From Synechococcales cyanobacterium GL140_1_metabat_312 (GTDB lineage Bacteria > Cyanobacteriota > Cyanobacteriia > Leptolyngbyales > Leptolyngbyaceae), in NCBI GenBank assembly GCA_025351345.1, contig JANXWB010000076.1, positions 1 through 40,853 of the forward strand: a stretch of 40,853 nt of DNA, in the 5' to 3' direction. Of this stretch, positions 1 to 8,878 are shown piece by piece (positions within the stretch are counted from its first letter, which is position 1; each line of letters opens with the position of its first letter). The translations under genes were made by a program, and so were the position numbers. Below the pieces are notes generated by a model, which worked only from the letters and a program-made list of their open reading frames with translations, was not told where the DNA came from and ran no database searches.

Positions 1-150
1 GTTGAATTGCACGTTGCGCCAACGAGTCTCACGCTTAGTCAGGAAGACGTTATCATTCTCCAAGAAATTGGAAAATCATATTGGTGCCATTTGGTACTTT
101 GTTCACTACTACAACGCATCCTTACTTGTTTAGGACTACCAGATATTTAA
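1..150 (+). CDS. Open frame entering from the left edge, unknown, partial
   Basis: Frame 1 is open from the first base to a TAA at 148-150, giving about 49 residues beginning VELHVAPTSLTLSQEDV. It overlaps the first 70 bases of the GGDEF gene in another frame. I do not recognise it. The first 27 or so residues (up to EIGKSYW) look like plausible protein and the rest, rich in Cys and Leu, less so. It may be the C-terminus of an upstream gene, or the original N-terminal part of the PAS-GGDEF protein separated from it by a frameshift. Only sequence left of the window can decide. Confidence 0.25.
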   Translation, partial: VELHVAPTSLTLSQEDVIILQEIGKSYWCHLVLCSLLQRILTCLGLPDI

Positions 151-1196
151 CTGAAACTTGCTTGGGTGCGACGTTTCGCTATTTTGTTAAGCCGGATGGA
201 TTTTCGGGGTTCTCTTATCTCGATGAGCAAATTCAGAATCTCTATGGTCTAGATCGTGATCAATTACTAGAAGATGCACATTTAGTAGAAACAATTGCAC
301 ATCCAGAAGATCGTCACATCTTACAGAATCTACTGCAACAGATACTGACCCAAACCCAACCGATCGATATGGAATATCGGATCATTACGCCAGAAGGGCA
401 AATTAAATGGACTAAGGTGTATGCTCATCCTGAATTGCAAGATAATGGCGATTGGATTTGGAATGGCACGATTTTGGACATTACTGAACGCAAACAGGTT
501 CAGACTATTCTGGAAGACTATAACCGGACCCTAGAGCAGGATGTGAGTGAACGAACCCTGGAACTGGAGATGGAAATTCAGGAACGAAAACGGGCAGAAA
601 TTTCAGCGAAACGAGCAGAATTAGCTCTAAGACAAGCTAATCAAAAATTAGAATCTTTGGCGACATTAGATGGGTTGACTCAAATTGCAAATCGACGACG
701 CTTCGATGAGTTTTTACAACATACTTGGCGAATGATGATGCGGGAAGGTCGGGAAATGTCCGTAATTTTATGTGATGTTGATTATTTCAAAAATTATAAT
801 GATACTTACGGACATCAAGCTGGAGATGTTTGTTTACAACAAGTCGCGATGGCTATGCAACAGACCGTCCAACGTAGTGGTGATTTGGTGGCACGCTATG
901 GAGGCGAGGAGTTTGTGATTGTTTTGGCAAATACGGATGCAGAGGGTGCGGCCCGTTTAGCAGAGCGTATAAAGAGGACGATCGCTGCTCTAAAAATTCC
1001 CCATTCCACCTCTGATGTGAGTTCCTATGTCACTCTAAGTATGGGAGTGTGTAGTATGGTTCCGAAGCTAACGGTGTTACCGGAAAGTTTGATTTCTTGT
1101 GCGGATAAATCTTTATATCTTGCTAAGCATTATGGTCGTAATTGTATTGTTGCTGACTTAGAGGGTGCTCAACGACTAGATCTGCCGTTTCTTTGA
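81..1196 (+). CDS. PAS-GGDEF diguanylate cyclase
   Basis: Probable diguanylate cyclase, making cyclic di-GMP from two GTP in the cytoplasm. Residues about 30-140 form a PAS fold of the PAS_3 type (FRYFVKPDG, then EYRIITPEGQIKW and WNGTILDITERK), followed by a charged coiled coil at about 140-195 and a GGDEF domain at about 195-357. The active-site loop is GGEEF (274-278), the metal-binding aspartate is in CDVDYFK (D232), and an intact inhibitory I-site RSGD (265-268) sits five residues before GGEEF, so both catalysis and product feedback are expected. There are no membrane segments. The start is uncertain: the frame opens with TTG at 81, with GTG next at 84 and no clear ribosome binding site. 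The PAS domain begins very near the start, so the N-terminus may be incomplete. Confidence 0.85.
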   Translation: MVPFGTLFTTTTHPYLFRTTRYLTETCLGATFRYFVKPDGFSGFSYLDEQIQNLYGLDRDQLLEDAHLVETIAHPEDRHILQNLLQQILTQTQPIDMEYRIITPEGQIKWTKVYAHPELQDNGDWIWNGTILDITERKQVQTILEDYNRTLEQDVSERTLELEMEIQERKRAEISAKRAELALRQANQKLESLATLDGLTQIANRRRFDEFLQHTWRMMMREGREMSVILCDVDYFKNYNDTYGHQAGDVCLQQVAMAMQQTVQRSGDLVARYGGEEFVIVLANTDAEGAARLAERIKRTIAALKIPHSTSDVSSYVTLSMGVCSMVPKLTVLPESLISCADKSLYLAKHYGRNCIVADLEGAQRLDLPFL

Positions 1197-1218
1197 TTGA
1201 CTACTCTTTGATTGACTA
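1191..1218 (+). repeat. 13-bp direct repeat at the end of the GGDEF gene
   Basis: The 13-mer CTTTGATTGACTA occurs at 1191-1203 and again at 1206-1218, separated by two bases. The first copy contains the TGA stop of the GGDEF gene, so the second looks like a duplication of the gene's last bases into the downstream spacer. Confidence 0.6.
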
Positions 1219-1259
1219 AGAGAGCTTTGTAAGGTTCTTTCATTGTTGTCAAAAATTTT

Positions 1260-1336
1260 GATCCCGCTAGCCCCCTTAAAAAGGGGGAACAAGAATTTAA
1301 TTTCTAGTCCTCTTTTTAAAGAGGGATGTAAGGAGA
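1260..1336. repeat. MITE-like double-hairpin repeat
   Basis: Two adjacent palindromes lie in the spacer between the convergent GGDEF and leuA genes. The first is CCCCCTT-AAA-AAGGGGG (1271-1287) and the second CCTCTTT-TT-AAAGAGG (1309-1324), with GATCCC to the left and GGGATG to the right. From memory this matches a dispersed family of CCCCCTTAAAAAGGGGG-type elements common in filamentous cyanobacteria; this copy is degenerate. It may also act as a bidirectional transcription stop. It encodes no protein. Confidence 0.55.
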
Positions 1337-1382
1337 TTGAGTCTCGATCGTCACAACCTTCAAGTTTTAAAACATTCTCGCT

Positions 1383-3008
1383 TTATATGCTTGCGGCTTC
1401 TCGTCCAGCCTCTTGTTGTGCATGAGTACGATTGAGGCTACCGCTAGTCACGGTGCTATATAAACGGTTTAGGGCATTGAGATAGGCTTGGGCTGAGGCA
1501 ACAATGATGTCGGTGTTTGCCGATCGCCCAGAGAAGATACGTTCTTCATATTTCAGACGAATGGTGACTTCCCCGATCGCATCAATACCCGCTGTGACCG
1601 ATTGAACTGAAAATTCAATGAGATCATTCGGAACTTTTACCACCCGATTAATCGCCTTATAGATTGCATCCACTGGACCTGTTCCGATCGCAGCATCCAT
1701 CAATTCCTCACCATCGGGGGTCCGAATCCGAACAGTGGCGGTTGGTTGGGCATTATTGCCACAGGATACTTGAACCATTTCGAGCCGGAACAATTCAGGC
1801 GGCTGTTGGGTTTCATCATTCACAATGGATTCAAGATCCCAATCGGTGGTTTCTTTTTTCTTATCGGCTAGTTCCTTGAATCGAACAAAGGCTTTATTCA
1901 ATTCTTGATCCGCTAAGTCATAACCCAGTTCTTTCAAACGGGTACGGAAGGCATTACGACCGGAATGTTTACCCAATACAATTTGGTTGTCATTCAGACC
2001 GATCGACCGGGCATCCATGATTTCATAGGTTTGTCGATTTTTCAACATCCCATCTTGGTGAATCCCGGATTCATGGGCAAACGCATTTGCACCGACGATC
2101 GCTTTATTCGGTTGTACCAACATCCCCGTCAAATTCGAGACGAGACGAGAGGTCCGATAAATTTCTGTCGTATTGATTCCGGTCAATGGCGTTTCAGAAT
2201 CGACCGATCGACCCAAAAACGGATTGAAATACTGTCGCCGTACATGCAACGCCATCACCAATTCTTCTAATGCAGCATTGCCTGCCCGTTCTCCAATCCC
2301 ATTAATGGTGCATTCCAATTGCCGCGCACCATACTTAATCGCTTCGAGAAATGATGCGACGGCCAACCCTAAATCATTATGACCATGAACTGACAGAATG
2401 GCTTGATCAATGTTCGGTACATTCTGCTTAATTCCGCGAATCATATCCCCAAATTCACTCGGGGTCATATAACCCACGGTGTCGGGAATATTAATAGTGG
2501 TGGCACCCGCCGCGATCGCTTTTGTCACCACCTCATACAAATAAGCAGGCTCCGATCGGGCTGCATCCATAGGCGAAAATTCGACATCTTCCACAAAGGA
2601 TTTTGCATAGGCGACCATTTCCTCGGCGATCGTCAGCACTTCCGATCGGCTCTTTTTGAGTTGATATTCCAAATGAATATCGGAGGTTGAAATAAACGTA
2701 TGAATCCGTGAATGCACTGCGGGTTTCAACGCATCGGCTGCGGCCTTAATATCGGCGGGAATCGCCCGCGCCAAACTACAAATAATTGGGCCATTTTCCG
2801 TGCCAATCTGTTCGGAAATCTTTTTCACCGCCTCAAAATCCCCTGGACTGGCAAAGGCAAACCCAGCTTCAATCACATCCACCCCGAGCCTTGCCAGTTG
2901 ACGAGCGATCGCCATCTTTTCTTCCCCATTCAGGGTGCAACCGGGCGCTTGTTCGCCATCACGCAAAGTTGTATCGAAAATAATAATGCGATCGTCGTGG
3001 TTTCTCAT
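1383..3008 (-). CDS. leuA: 2-isopropylmalate synthase
   Basis: Condenses acetyl-CoA with 2-oxoisovalerate to 2-isopropylmalate, the first committed step of leucine synthesis. The 541-residue length is normal for a full LeuA. The TIM-barrel catalytic domain opens with [10 protein letters not shown] (11-20), carries the metal-binding HGHNDLGLA (208-216; H208 and H210) and [14 protein letters not shown] (236-249). The C-terminal regulatory domain that binds leucine occupies roughly residues 390-520, so feedback inhibition is expected. The longer length and this C-terminal domain argue against homocitrate synthase NifV. The ATG at 3008 directly precedes the conserved [14 protein letters not shown]. 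It is 242 bp downstream of bvdR on the same strand, so it probably has its own promoter. I saw no leader peptide or T-box in that gap. Confidence 0.97.
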   Translation of the reverse strand: MRNHDDRIIIFDTTLRDGEQAPGCTLNGEEKMAIARQLARLGVDVIEAGFAFASPGDFEAVKKISEQIGTENGPIICSLARAIPADIKAAADALKPAVHSRIHTFISTSDIHLEYQLKKSRSEVLTIAEEMVAYAKSFVEDVEFSPMDAARSEPAYLYEVVTKAIAAGATTINIPDTVGYMTPSEFGDMIRGIKQNVPNIDQAILSVHGHNDLGLAVASFLEAIKYGARQLECTINGIGERAGNAALEELVMALHVRRQYFNPFLGRSVDSETPLTGINTTEIYRTSRLVSNLTGMLVQPNKAIVGANAFAHESGIHQDGMLKNRQTYEIMDARSIGLNDNQIVLGKHSGRNAFRTRLKELGYDLADQELNKAFVRFKELADKKKETTDWDLESIVNDETQQPPELFRLEMVQVSCGNNAQPTATVRIRTPDGEELMDAAIGTGPVDAIYKAINRVVKVPNDLIEFSVQSVTAGIDAIGEVTIRLKYEERIFSGRSANTDIIVASAQAYLNALNRLYSTVTSGSLNRTHAQQEAGREAASI

Positions 3009-3250
3009 GGCTCGTTGTTAGGTTCGAGGTAAATAGTTGGAAGTTGTCGAACGTTTCATCTATTGTAGTCGCTTTTGGCGATTATGTACTACAAAAATTA
3101 CAAGGCACTACGATAACTCTTTGACTCTAACTCTAGAGGAGCCTGATGATGGATTAAATCGCATTAAATAATTTGAATGCGTGGCCGCAAAAATAGACTG
3201 GGAAAATGATTAACTGAGTCTAGACCAAAAATAAAATCATCTAAACGCCT

Positions 3251-4237
3251 CTACCCCAAATCAATAGTTCTCCCTAGTTCCGCCGATCGTTTCGCCGCTT
3301 CTGCCACCTTCATTGTGTACAAACTTTGCTGAAGTGTCACATACAACGGCGCTTGATCAAACAAATGATCCAAAACCATGGCCATATCACGAGAGAACAA
3401 TCCTCGTCGTCCCGGCACCTCAATTTCACTACTGCCATTGGACTGAATCAACGTACCCCGATCGCCATCAAATACTAAAGCTCCAGTATTGCCTTGAATT
3501 TCAAGTTTACGCTCTGGCACCCAAACAGACTCACCTTTGCCATAGACGATATCCAAAAGCAATCCATTTTTAAATAGAAACTGTCCCGAACATAGGCAAG
3601 AATTGTAATAGGCTGGGTCAATTGAAGGCTGATAGGTAGCTCTGGCATTCACACTAGACACGTCACCAAACAAATGAGTAAACCGATGAAGCCGTGACAA
3701 CGCACCCATTAACGGAAACCCAAACATCTCATGATTAAAGGTCCATTTCTTTGGCGCTGGATTCTGCGGGACGACCGTTGTATAGCGTCCATAGAAGGGC
3801 TGGCCAATTTTTGGTAAATGGGAGATTAAGGATTGATGCAGTCCGCCTAAAAGTTCAATATGTTCAACATGTAATAAACAATTTTGATTCTTTGCGAGTG
3901 CAATTAACGACTCTGCTTCGGAGACCGATAATGTGAGCGGATACTCTACTACTACATGTTTTTTTGCAAACAATGCAGCCCGTGCGATCGCACCATGTTC
4001 ACTATTTAAATTTGAAATTACGACCAAATTCACATCCGGTGAATTAATCAATGCCTGCCAATTCTCAAAGGCCCGAGTTTGATGCGTTTCCACAAAACTT
4101 TTGAGCTTATCGGTAGTATTTCCTGCGACCCCAACCAACGTAGCTCTCGACTCTGCATTAACGACCTCGGCCCGTACCTTCGCCGCATACCCCGTTCCCA
4201 CTATCCCAATTCCGATCGTTGTCTTCAGTTGAGTCAT
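3251..4237 (-). CDS. bvdR: Biliverdin reductase BvdR
   Basis: NAD(P)H-dependent oxidoreductase of the GFO/IDH/MocA family that reduces biliverdin IX-alpha to bilirubin. The N-terminal Rossmann fold has GIVGTGYAA (11-19). Several stretches match my memory of Synechocystis BvdR closely: the EYPL segment (98-101), HVEHIELLGG (123-132), QNPAPKKWTF and FGFPLMGALSR. These separate it from sugar dehydrogenases of the same family. The length, 328 residues, is typical. The ATG at 4237 has AGGA eight bases upstream. It lies 77 bp after the flavoprotein gene on the same strand, so the two may be co-transcribed. PcyA, which competes for the same substrate, is encoded at 30701-31438. Assignment is strong; substrate is inferred from homology. 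Confidence 0.88.
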   Translation of the reverse strand: MTQLKTTIGIGIVGTGYAAKVRAEVVNAESRATLVGVAGNTTDKLKSFVETHQTRAFENWQALINSPDVNLVVISNLNSEHGAIARAALFAKKHVVVEYPLTLSVSEAESLIALAKNQNCLLHVEHIELLGGLHQSLISHLPKIGQPFYGRYTTVVPQNPAPKKWTFNHEMFGFPLMGALSRLHRFTHLFGDVSSVNARATYQPSIDPAYYNSCLCSGQFLFKNGLLLDIVYGKGESVWVPERKLEIQGNTGALVFDGDRGTLIQSNGSSEIEVPGRRGLFSRDMAMVLDHLFDQAPLYVTLQQSLYTMKVAEAAKRSAELGRTIDLG

Positions 4238-4314
4238 TACTAAATTCCTATAAATCCCTTAAGTTCACTTTAATACGATTATTTGTTTTTATTTGTTTTT
4301 TAGTTTATTTGATT

Positions 4315-5589
4315 TTAGAGGCGAAAGATACGATCGGACTGTCTTAAAACCTTACCCAAAACCGATCGAAGCTTACGCCATAGGTAGGAGACCAATCCCT
4401 TTGAGGCTTTCTCAAATTTGTAATAGAACAAAATATCAACGACATCTTCAAGTGTTAAAGGCCGGAGATAGTTCACCACCCGATCGACCAATCGGTCAGA
4501 ATCCGCCAAATATTTTTTCAATCCTAGCTTTTCAGAACGAGTCCAAGACTTCAAAAAAACCTGATGCATTTCCTGTTGGTAGCCATCAAAATTTTGCCCC
4601 GTTCCTTTCAGATAACGATCGATGTACTTCACCGAAATCTCGCTACTCTCCATCGCATGACGAATTCCCTCACCGCCCAAAAAATTAATCGTCGAAACCG
4701 CATCCCCAACGGCAATCACGGAGCCATCAACATACTTATCCTTCAATCCTAAACTATAACGAACCGTACCACCATGACGTTCAACAATAGAATAGTCTGT
4801 GGGTTTGATATGTTGATCAATAATCAATTGAATATAATGCTTTAATGGCTGCATTTCTTTAACAAATTCATGGGGCAAATTAACAATGCCCGCCCCCACC
4901 TTCAATCGTCGATTCTCCATAGGAAAAATCCACGAATACCCTTTCGGCATCCATTTATAACCCAAGAAAAATGTCAATGCATTAGCACTCCGATCGTAAG
5001 CCGCCTCATCCACTTCAATCAAAAATTCCACCCCCGTTCCCGTAATCAATTCTGGTTGATCCTTTGGGTTGGCATACATCAGCGATCGGTTAGGTCCCGT
5101 CGCATCCACCAACAAGCGAGCCTCAATCACCACATCAGTCCGATCTCGGCGAACTTGAACTATGGTCCGATCGCCACTCCGATCGCCTTTTTCACAAGCC
5201 ACAGTTTTATGACTAATATACAAACAATTCAGCCAGACCTCACTGCCATGGGCAATGGTTTCATCCGCTAAAAACGATCGTAACTTAGCAAAATCTAGAA
5301 CACTTCCTTGAATTTGAGGCGATCGCCATTTTCCAGTTTGATTTGACGTAACAATAGAAATTTCATTCCAAAAACTACCCACAACAGATTCAGGAATTTG
5401 ATATTTAGTTAATGTTTCATTTGGGGTTCCAGAACTCGAAAAACTATTAACATTAAAATTCTTATAGCGCTCAATAAGCAACACACGATGCCCCAATTGC
5501 GACAGCTTCCGCGCACAATGTCCACCCGCTGGCCCCGCACCCACAACCACAACATCAAAAGAATTGCTCACCGCTTCCATACTCGTCAC
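4315..5589 (-). CDS. Geranylgeranyl-reductase-family FAD oxidoreductase
   Basis: FAD-dependent oxidoreductase of unknown substrate. The ADP-binding motif is VVVVGAGPAGG (13-23), a glutamate ends the second strand (LLIER, 38-41), GYSWIFP (217-223) resembles the GYxWIFP of geranylgeranyl reductases, and the second FAD motif is GDAVSTINFLGGEGI (295-309). It differs clearly from the ChlP proteins I know, so it need not act on chlorophyll or tocopherol side chains; a carotenoid, quinone or lipid prenyl chain is possible. The C-terminal third is basic. The GTG at 5589 has AAGGG about ten bases upstream; an ATG three codons later (5580) is an alternative. It sits between a J-domain protein and bvdR. 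Confidence 0.75.
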   Translation of the reverse strand: MTSMEAVSNSFDVVVVGAGPAGGHCARKLSQLGHRVLLIERYKNFNVNSFSSSGTPNETLTKYQIPESVVGSFWNEISIVTSNQTGKWRSPQIQGSVLDFAKLRSFLADETIAHGSEVWLNCLYISHKTVACEKGDRSGDRTIVQVRRDRTDVVIEARLLVDATGPNRSLMYANPKDQPELITGTGVEFLIEVDEAAYDRSANALTFFLGYKWMPKGYSWIFPMENRRLKVGAGIVNLPHEFVKEMQPLKHYIQLIIDQHIKPTDYSIVERHGGTVRYSLGLKDKYVDGSVIAVGDAVSTINFLGGEGIRHAMESSEISVKYIDRYLKGTGQNFDGYQQEMHQVFLKSWTRSEKLGLKKYLADSDRLVDRVVNYLRPLTLEDVVDILFYYKFEKASKGLVSYLWRKLRSVLGKVLRQSDRIFRL

Positions 5590-5687
5590 TCTGAATTGCC
5601 CTTAGATATCGAGATATTGTTCTCAAATATTGTAATCTCGAATTGGATATGAAATAGACCATCAATAAAATCACTAGGATCTTAAAA

Positions 5688-6224
5688 TCACGATCGAGAA
5701 CTATAGTCCGAGAGCTTCCGCAGAGCATAATAAAAGCTAACTACGCTTACCAAAATTACTAATATTTGCGGATAAGCTGCAAACACCATCGCCAACTGCA
5801 ACATCAGAAATACTAAAACAACCACACCCGGCATCAAAACAAGACCATATATCCGAGCCTTAGTTGCTAAACTTAACCGATCGAACCATGTTTTCGATCG
5901 CATTGCATCATGAAAGCTGGATGCCACATTCCACACTTGGGGATCAGGCGATCGCTCAGATTTACTATCGGGTGTTCTAGCCTCTGTTCTACGATCGGCT
6001 CGTTTTTGTCGAAGTTTTTGCTGAGCTTGCAGCAGTGGAACCAACGTTTCGTAGGCCAGATTGAGCTGTTTTAACTTAGCCTCAGCGCGTTCCTGTAAAC
6101 GAGGACTGTGGGTAAACCTGTCAGGGTGCCATACCTGTACGAGATCCTTGTAGGCTTGCTTTGCATCCTCCAGCCCTACCGGAGGTACCAAGTCTAAAAC
6201 ATTACAACACTGGTGATAGTCCAT
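5688..6224 (-). CDS. Membrane-anchored J-domain protein
   Basis: An N-terminal J domain (about residues 3-62) contains the HPD tripeptide at 33-35 that stimulates Hsp70 ATPase activity. A charged Arg/Lys-rich linker follows, and then two hydrophobic helices at about 125-165 that should place it in the cytoplasmic or thylakoid membrane with the J domain in the cytoplasm. It lacks a Gly/Phe region, zinc finger and substrate-binding domain, so it is a class C (DnaJ-like) co-chaperone that recruits DnaK to a membrane site. The J domain begins at the first residues, which supports the ATG at 6224. The next gene on the strand, the flavoprotein, starts 98 bp further. Its client is unknown. Confidence 0.75.
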   Translation of the reverse strand: MDYHQCCNVLDLVPPVGLEDAKQAYKDLVQVWHPDRFTHSPRLQERAEAKLKQLNLAYETLVPLLQAQQKLRQKRADRRTEARTPDSKSERSPDPQVWNVASSFHDAMRSKTWFDRLSLATKARIYGLVLMPGVVVLVFLMLQLAMVFAAYPQILVILVSVVSFYYALRKLSDYSSRS

Positions 6225-6388
6225 ACCTAAATCATTGATTTAAAACCGTGCGCCCTTATGATCGTACCCCGCAACTCCCCACCGCGCACTAAAATTCAAC
6301 CCTGAACAATAACGTGAACAATTGGCACTTAGCCCTAGAATAGAGTTAGTCATATCCAAACCGTTGTAGATCCTCAAGTAGAGACCCC

Positions 6389-7609
6389 GTGAGCGCAAGA
6401 AGACTGAACGACGGAGAAAAGAAAATAATTGTGGGGCTATACCGCGAATCCGGTGAGACGGCCATGAGTCTTGCTGAGCAGTTTGGGGTGAGCAACACAA
6501 CGATTAGCCGCATTCTGAAGGCAGGCATTGAGAGCGTTGAATACGATCGTCTCATTCAGCAAAAGCGTCGAGGCGTTGACAATACTCCTACTCTAAACAT
6601 CACTATTCCAGCCCTCCTAGAGTTACCCGAAGCTCTAGCCATTCCAGAGCCTGTAACGATTCCAGACCCGGAACCCGTCTCACCCACCAACGAACTCGAT
6701 TCCTCTGGCAGGCGTTTGCGACGACGACGGACTACATCAGAACCGATCGTTGAAGCTAACCTTATTGAGATCAATGCTGAAATGACTGAGCCGATCGAAG
6801 TACCGACCATTGAACCGATCGCTAGAGAAATAACTACCGAAAAAGCATCTACTGAAAAGCAATCCATCGTCAGCGTAGTTCCAGCATTTGTACAAAATTT
6901 CCAGAAGAATTTCCAATCTCCCGATCGCATGAACGATCGTTTCCCGAGCCTGAACCCAATCTCGACACCAGCTAATGCAGAACCTAACGCAAAAGTTGAA
7001 CTAGAATCTAGCCTTGAAGCAGACCTTGAACCAGAATCGTTACCAGAACGCCCTGTGCGGAAAGTTATTCAGGTCGGCGTTCCAAAGCGTAGACCAGTTG
7101 AGTTAGACGATGATGATGACGACGACGACGATATTCTTCCTCCAGTCACCGAAGAAATCTCTGCAATACTAGATGAGGACTTTAGTGAAGATGAGGAGGG
7201 TGACGACGATGATGATAGTGATGAGGACGACGACGATGGAGAAACTTATACTGACGCGGAGGCTCAACGAGATTTAACGGCATTGCATATTCAACAGTTC
7301 ATGCGGGTCATTCCCCTAGATCAAGCGTTGATGCCTCGTATTTGTTATGTGGTCGTCGATCGATCGGCAGAACTAGTTGTACGCCCCTTGAAAGACTTTG
7401 GGGATACGGGCCAAGTCGCGATCAGCAGCGATCAGACCATGACACTCCCTATTTTTGACAATCCTCGCGGAGCTAAGCGGTTTGCCAATGCCCGAACAGA
7501 ACGAGTCATTAAAGTCCCTGACAGTCAAGTGTTTCACAAAACATCTGATAATTTGCGTTCTAAAGGAATTACCTATCTATTCATAGAAGGGCAGCTTTAC
7601 AGTCTTTAA
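6389..7609 (+). CDS. HTH protein with Asp/Glu-rich middle, cyanobacterial
   Basis: A 406-residue protein with three parts. Residues about 5-50 form a homeodomain-like helix-turn-helix (LYRESGETAMSLAEQFGVSN, then TTISRIL) of the sort found at the start of transposases. Residues about 235-285 are extremely acidic, with a run of nine Asp and further Asp/Glu blocks. Residues about 295-406 form a compact domain ending KGITYLFIEGQLYSL, which I recall as conserved in cyanobacterial proteins with the same HTH. No DDE/DDD catalytic core is present, so it is not a transposase despite the likely database label. A DNA-binding or nucleoid role is an inference. The start is GTG at 6389, immediately before the HTH. 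It is convergent with the membrane protein at 7740-8783. Confidence 0.7.
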   Translation: MSARRLNDGEKKIIVGLYRESGETAMSLAEQFGVSNTTISRILKAGIESVEYDRLIQQKRRGVDNTPTLNITIPALLELPEALAIPEPVTIPDPEPVSPTNELDSSGRRLRRRRTTSEPIVEANLIEINAEMTEPIEVPTIEPIAREITTEKASTEKQSIVSVVPAFVQNFQKNFQSPDRMNDRFPSLNPISTPANAEPNAKVELESSLEADLEPESLPERPVRKVIQVGVPKRRPVELDDDDDDDDDILPPVTEEISAILDEDFSEDEEGDDDDDSDEDDDDGETYTDAEAQRDLTALHIQQFMRVIPLDQALMPRICYVVVDRSAELVVRPLKDFGDTGQVAISSDQTMTLPIFDNPRGAKRFANARTERVIKVPDSQVFHKTSDNLRSKGITYLFIEGQLYSL

Positions 7610-7636
7610 TGAATCTTTATTAGAGACTACGATCAA

Positions 7637-7673
7637 ATAAAAAAGCGAACTCAGCTAGGGTCCGATTTTTTAT
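7637..7673. terminator. Imperfect bidirectional terminator
   Basis: Sixteen-base arms (7637-7652 and 7658-7673) flank a five-base loop with three mismatched or wobble positions. The arms start with A-rich and end with T-rich runs, so either strand can give a stem followed by U's. It lies between the convergent HTH gene and the membrane-protein gene. Confidence 0.5.
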
Positions 7674-7739
7674 TAAATGAAATAATGACTTAAAACAATC
7701 AATTGATTAAGATAATCATTCTAAGTCATTACCTTCAAA

Positions 7740-8783
7740 TCAGGTCCGACGACGAGACGATCGGCGTGAATGGCTCAGATCGTATTCCAACGTCGCTCCA
7801 ATCCCGAATAGAACAGCCGCAAAGATAAAAAATACCTCCAGCACCCCTCCACTACTATAATTGGCACTGACCAAAGTAGAGTACTTCACTGACATATCAG
7901 CAATGTACAGACTAAAGGCCGCAAACGCGATTACCCGCCAAGACTGAGACGCCCGTCCACCCCAAAATGCTGTCAGTAACGCCGTCGCAATCACCACAAG
8001 ACAAACATCTGATGCGACATAAATCCAATTAATGGCGCTCTTGTAAGGTCTCAGAAAGTTTTCGATTTTGCTAGCCCACTCTGGCGTTGCATTTGTCGGA
8101 GGTTCTGCAACAGGGACCGGAACTTTGAGGGTGGATGGCGCAGCTTGTGGTGTTGGTCTGATTTGTGGCGTTGGCTTGATGCTGGGCTTTGCAACAACAG
8201 GACTTGGCTTAATTGTTGGTGGGGCTGCCTGTGCGATCGCGGGCGCTTCAAAAAAGTTGAAATTCACGCTAGCACTGGGAGCATTTTTAGCCCCACTACT
8301 GACAAATATCGCAAAGACAATGCCCAATACTCCCACCACCATAACCATCGCCCATTGCAGCGGTTCTAAATTTAGCTGGCGCTTAATCACTGCCATGATC
8401 ATGCCATAAATCAAAAACAAATAGGCTGGAACATAGAACAAGTCTCCTAACGACACATCAGGACTCTGGCCCAGCACCACTTCCCAATAGGCAAAGAGGC
8501 AACTCCCAATGGCGTAACATCCCAATCCAATCCCAATCCCCAGCCACACATCCTTCCCGCTGACACTGTTAGAACCCAATACATTCCGCAAACAAAGTAA
8601 AGCAGCAGCAAAAAAGGCAACAACCTCAAAAAATGCCGTGATCGCTAAATAAGTCTGGCTTGGATCAGGAGCACTCTGAGTCAGAAAATACATAGCGGCT
8701 AGAAAAGCCCAAATCGCACCAGCAATATAAATACGCTGGGACGATCGCGCAGACGTTGAAGAGGATTTATCCGATCGGCTCAT
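7740..8783 (-). CDS. Polytopic membrane protein with proline-rich loop
   Basis: Unknown function. About eight hydrophobic helices are visible: near residues 17-37, 45-65, 80-102, 112-133 and 142-163, then after a long loop near 253-275, 285-302 and 313-333. The loop (about 175-240) is dominated by Pro, Lys, Thr and Ala (TIKPSPVVAKPSIKPTPQ) and looks like a flexible spacer. The first five helices with DVSLGDLFYVPAYLFLIYG resemble the membrane sensor modules found in front of cyanobacterial GGDEF proteins or kinases, but no output domain follows; the protein ends in a short Arg/Ser-rich tail. It could be a stand-alone sensor or transporter-like protein. ATG at 8783. Confidence 0.6.
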   Translation of the reverse strand: MSRSDKSSSTSARSSQRIYIAGAIWAFLAAMYFLTQSAPDPSQTYLAITAFFEVVAFFAAALLCLRNVLGSNSVSGKDVWLGIGIGLGCYAIGSCLFAYWEVVLGQSPDVSLGDLFYVPAYLFLIYGMIMAVIKRQLNLEPLQWAMVMVVGVLGIVFAIFVSSGAKNAPSASVNFNFFEAPAIAQAAPPTIKPSPVVAKPSIKPTPQIRPTPQAAPSTLKVPVPVAEPPTNATPEWASKIENFLRPYKSAINWIYVASDVCLVVIATALLTAFWGGRASQSWRVIAFAAFSLYIADMSVKYSTLVSANYSSGGVLEVFFIFAAVLFGIGATLEYDLSHSRRSSRRRT

Positions 8784-8878
8784 AGGAATTAACTCAACAG
8801 CAAAGGACTAGAATGACAAAAAATTAGACTATTAGCATAGACACTGTTATTACCACAGAGTAAGTGCGACAGGCACTA

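Noticed and set aside
6556-6930. Minus-strand frame antisense to the HTH gene
   Set aside because: It is antisense to a well-supported gene and its composition mirrors the opposite strand.
6389-7609. Transposase or insertion sequence
   Set aside because: Only the HTH is transposase-like. There is no catalytic DDE core, and I saw no terminal inverted repeats or target duplication.
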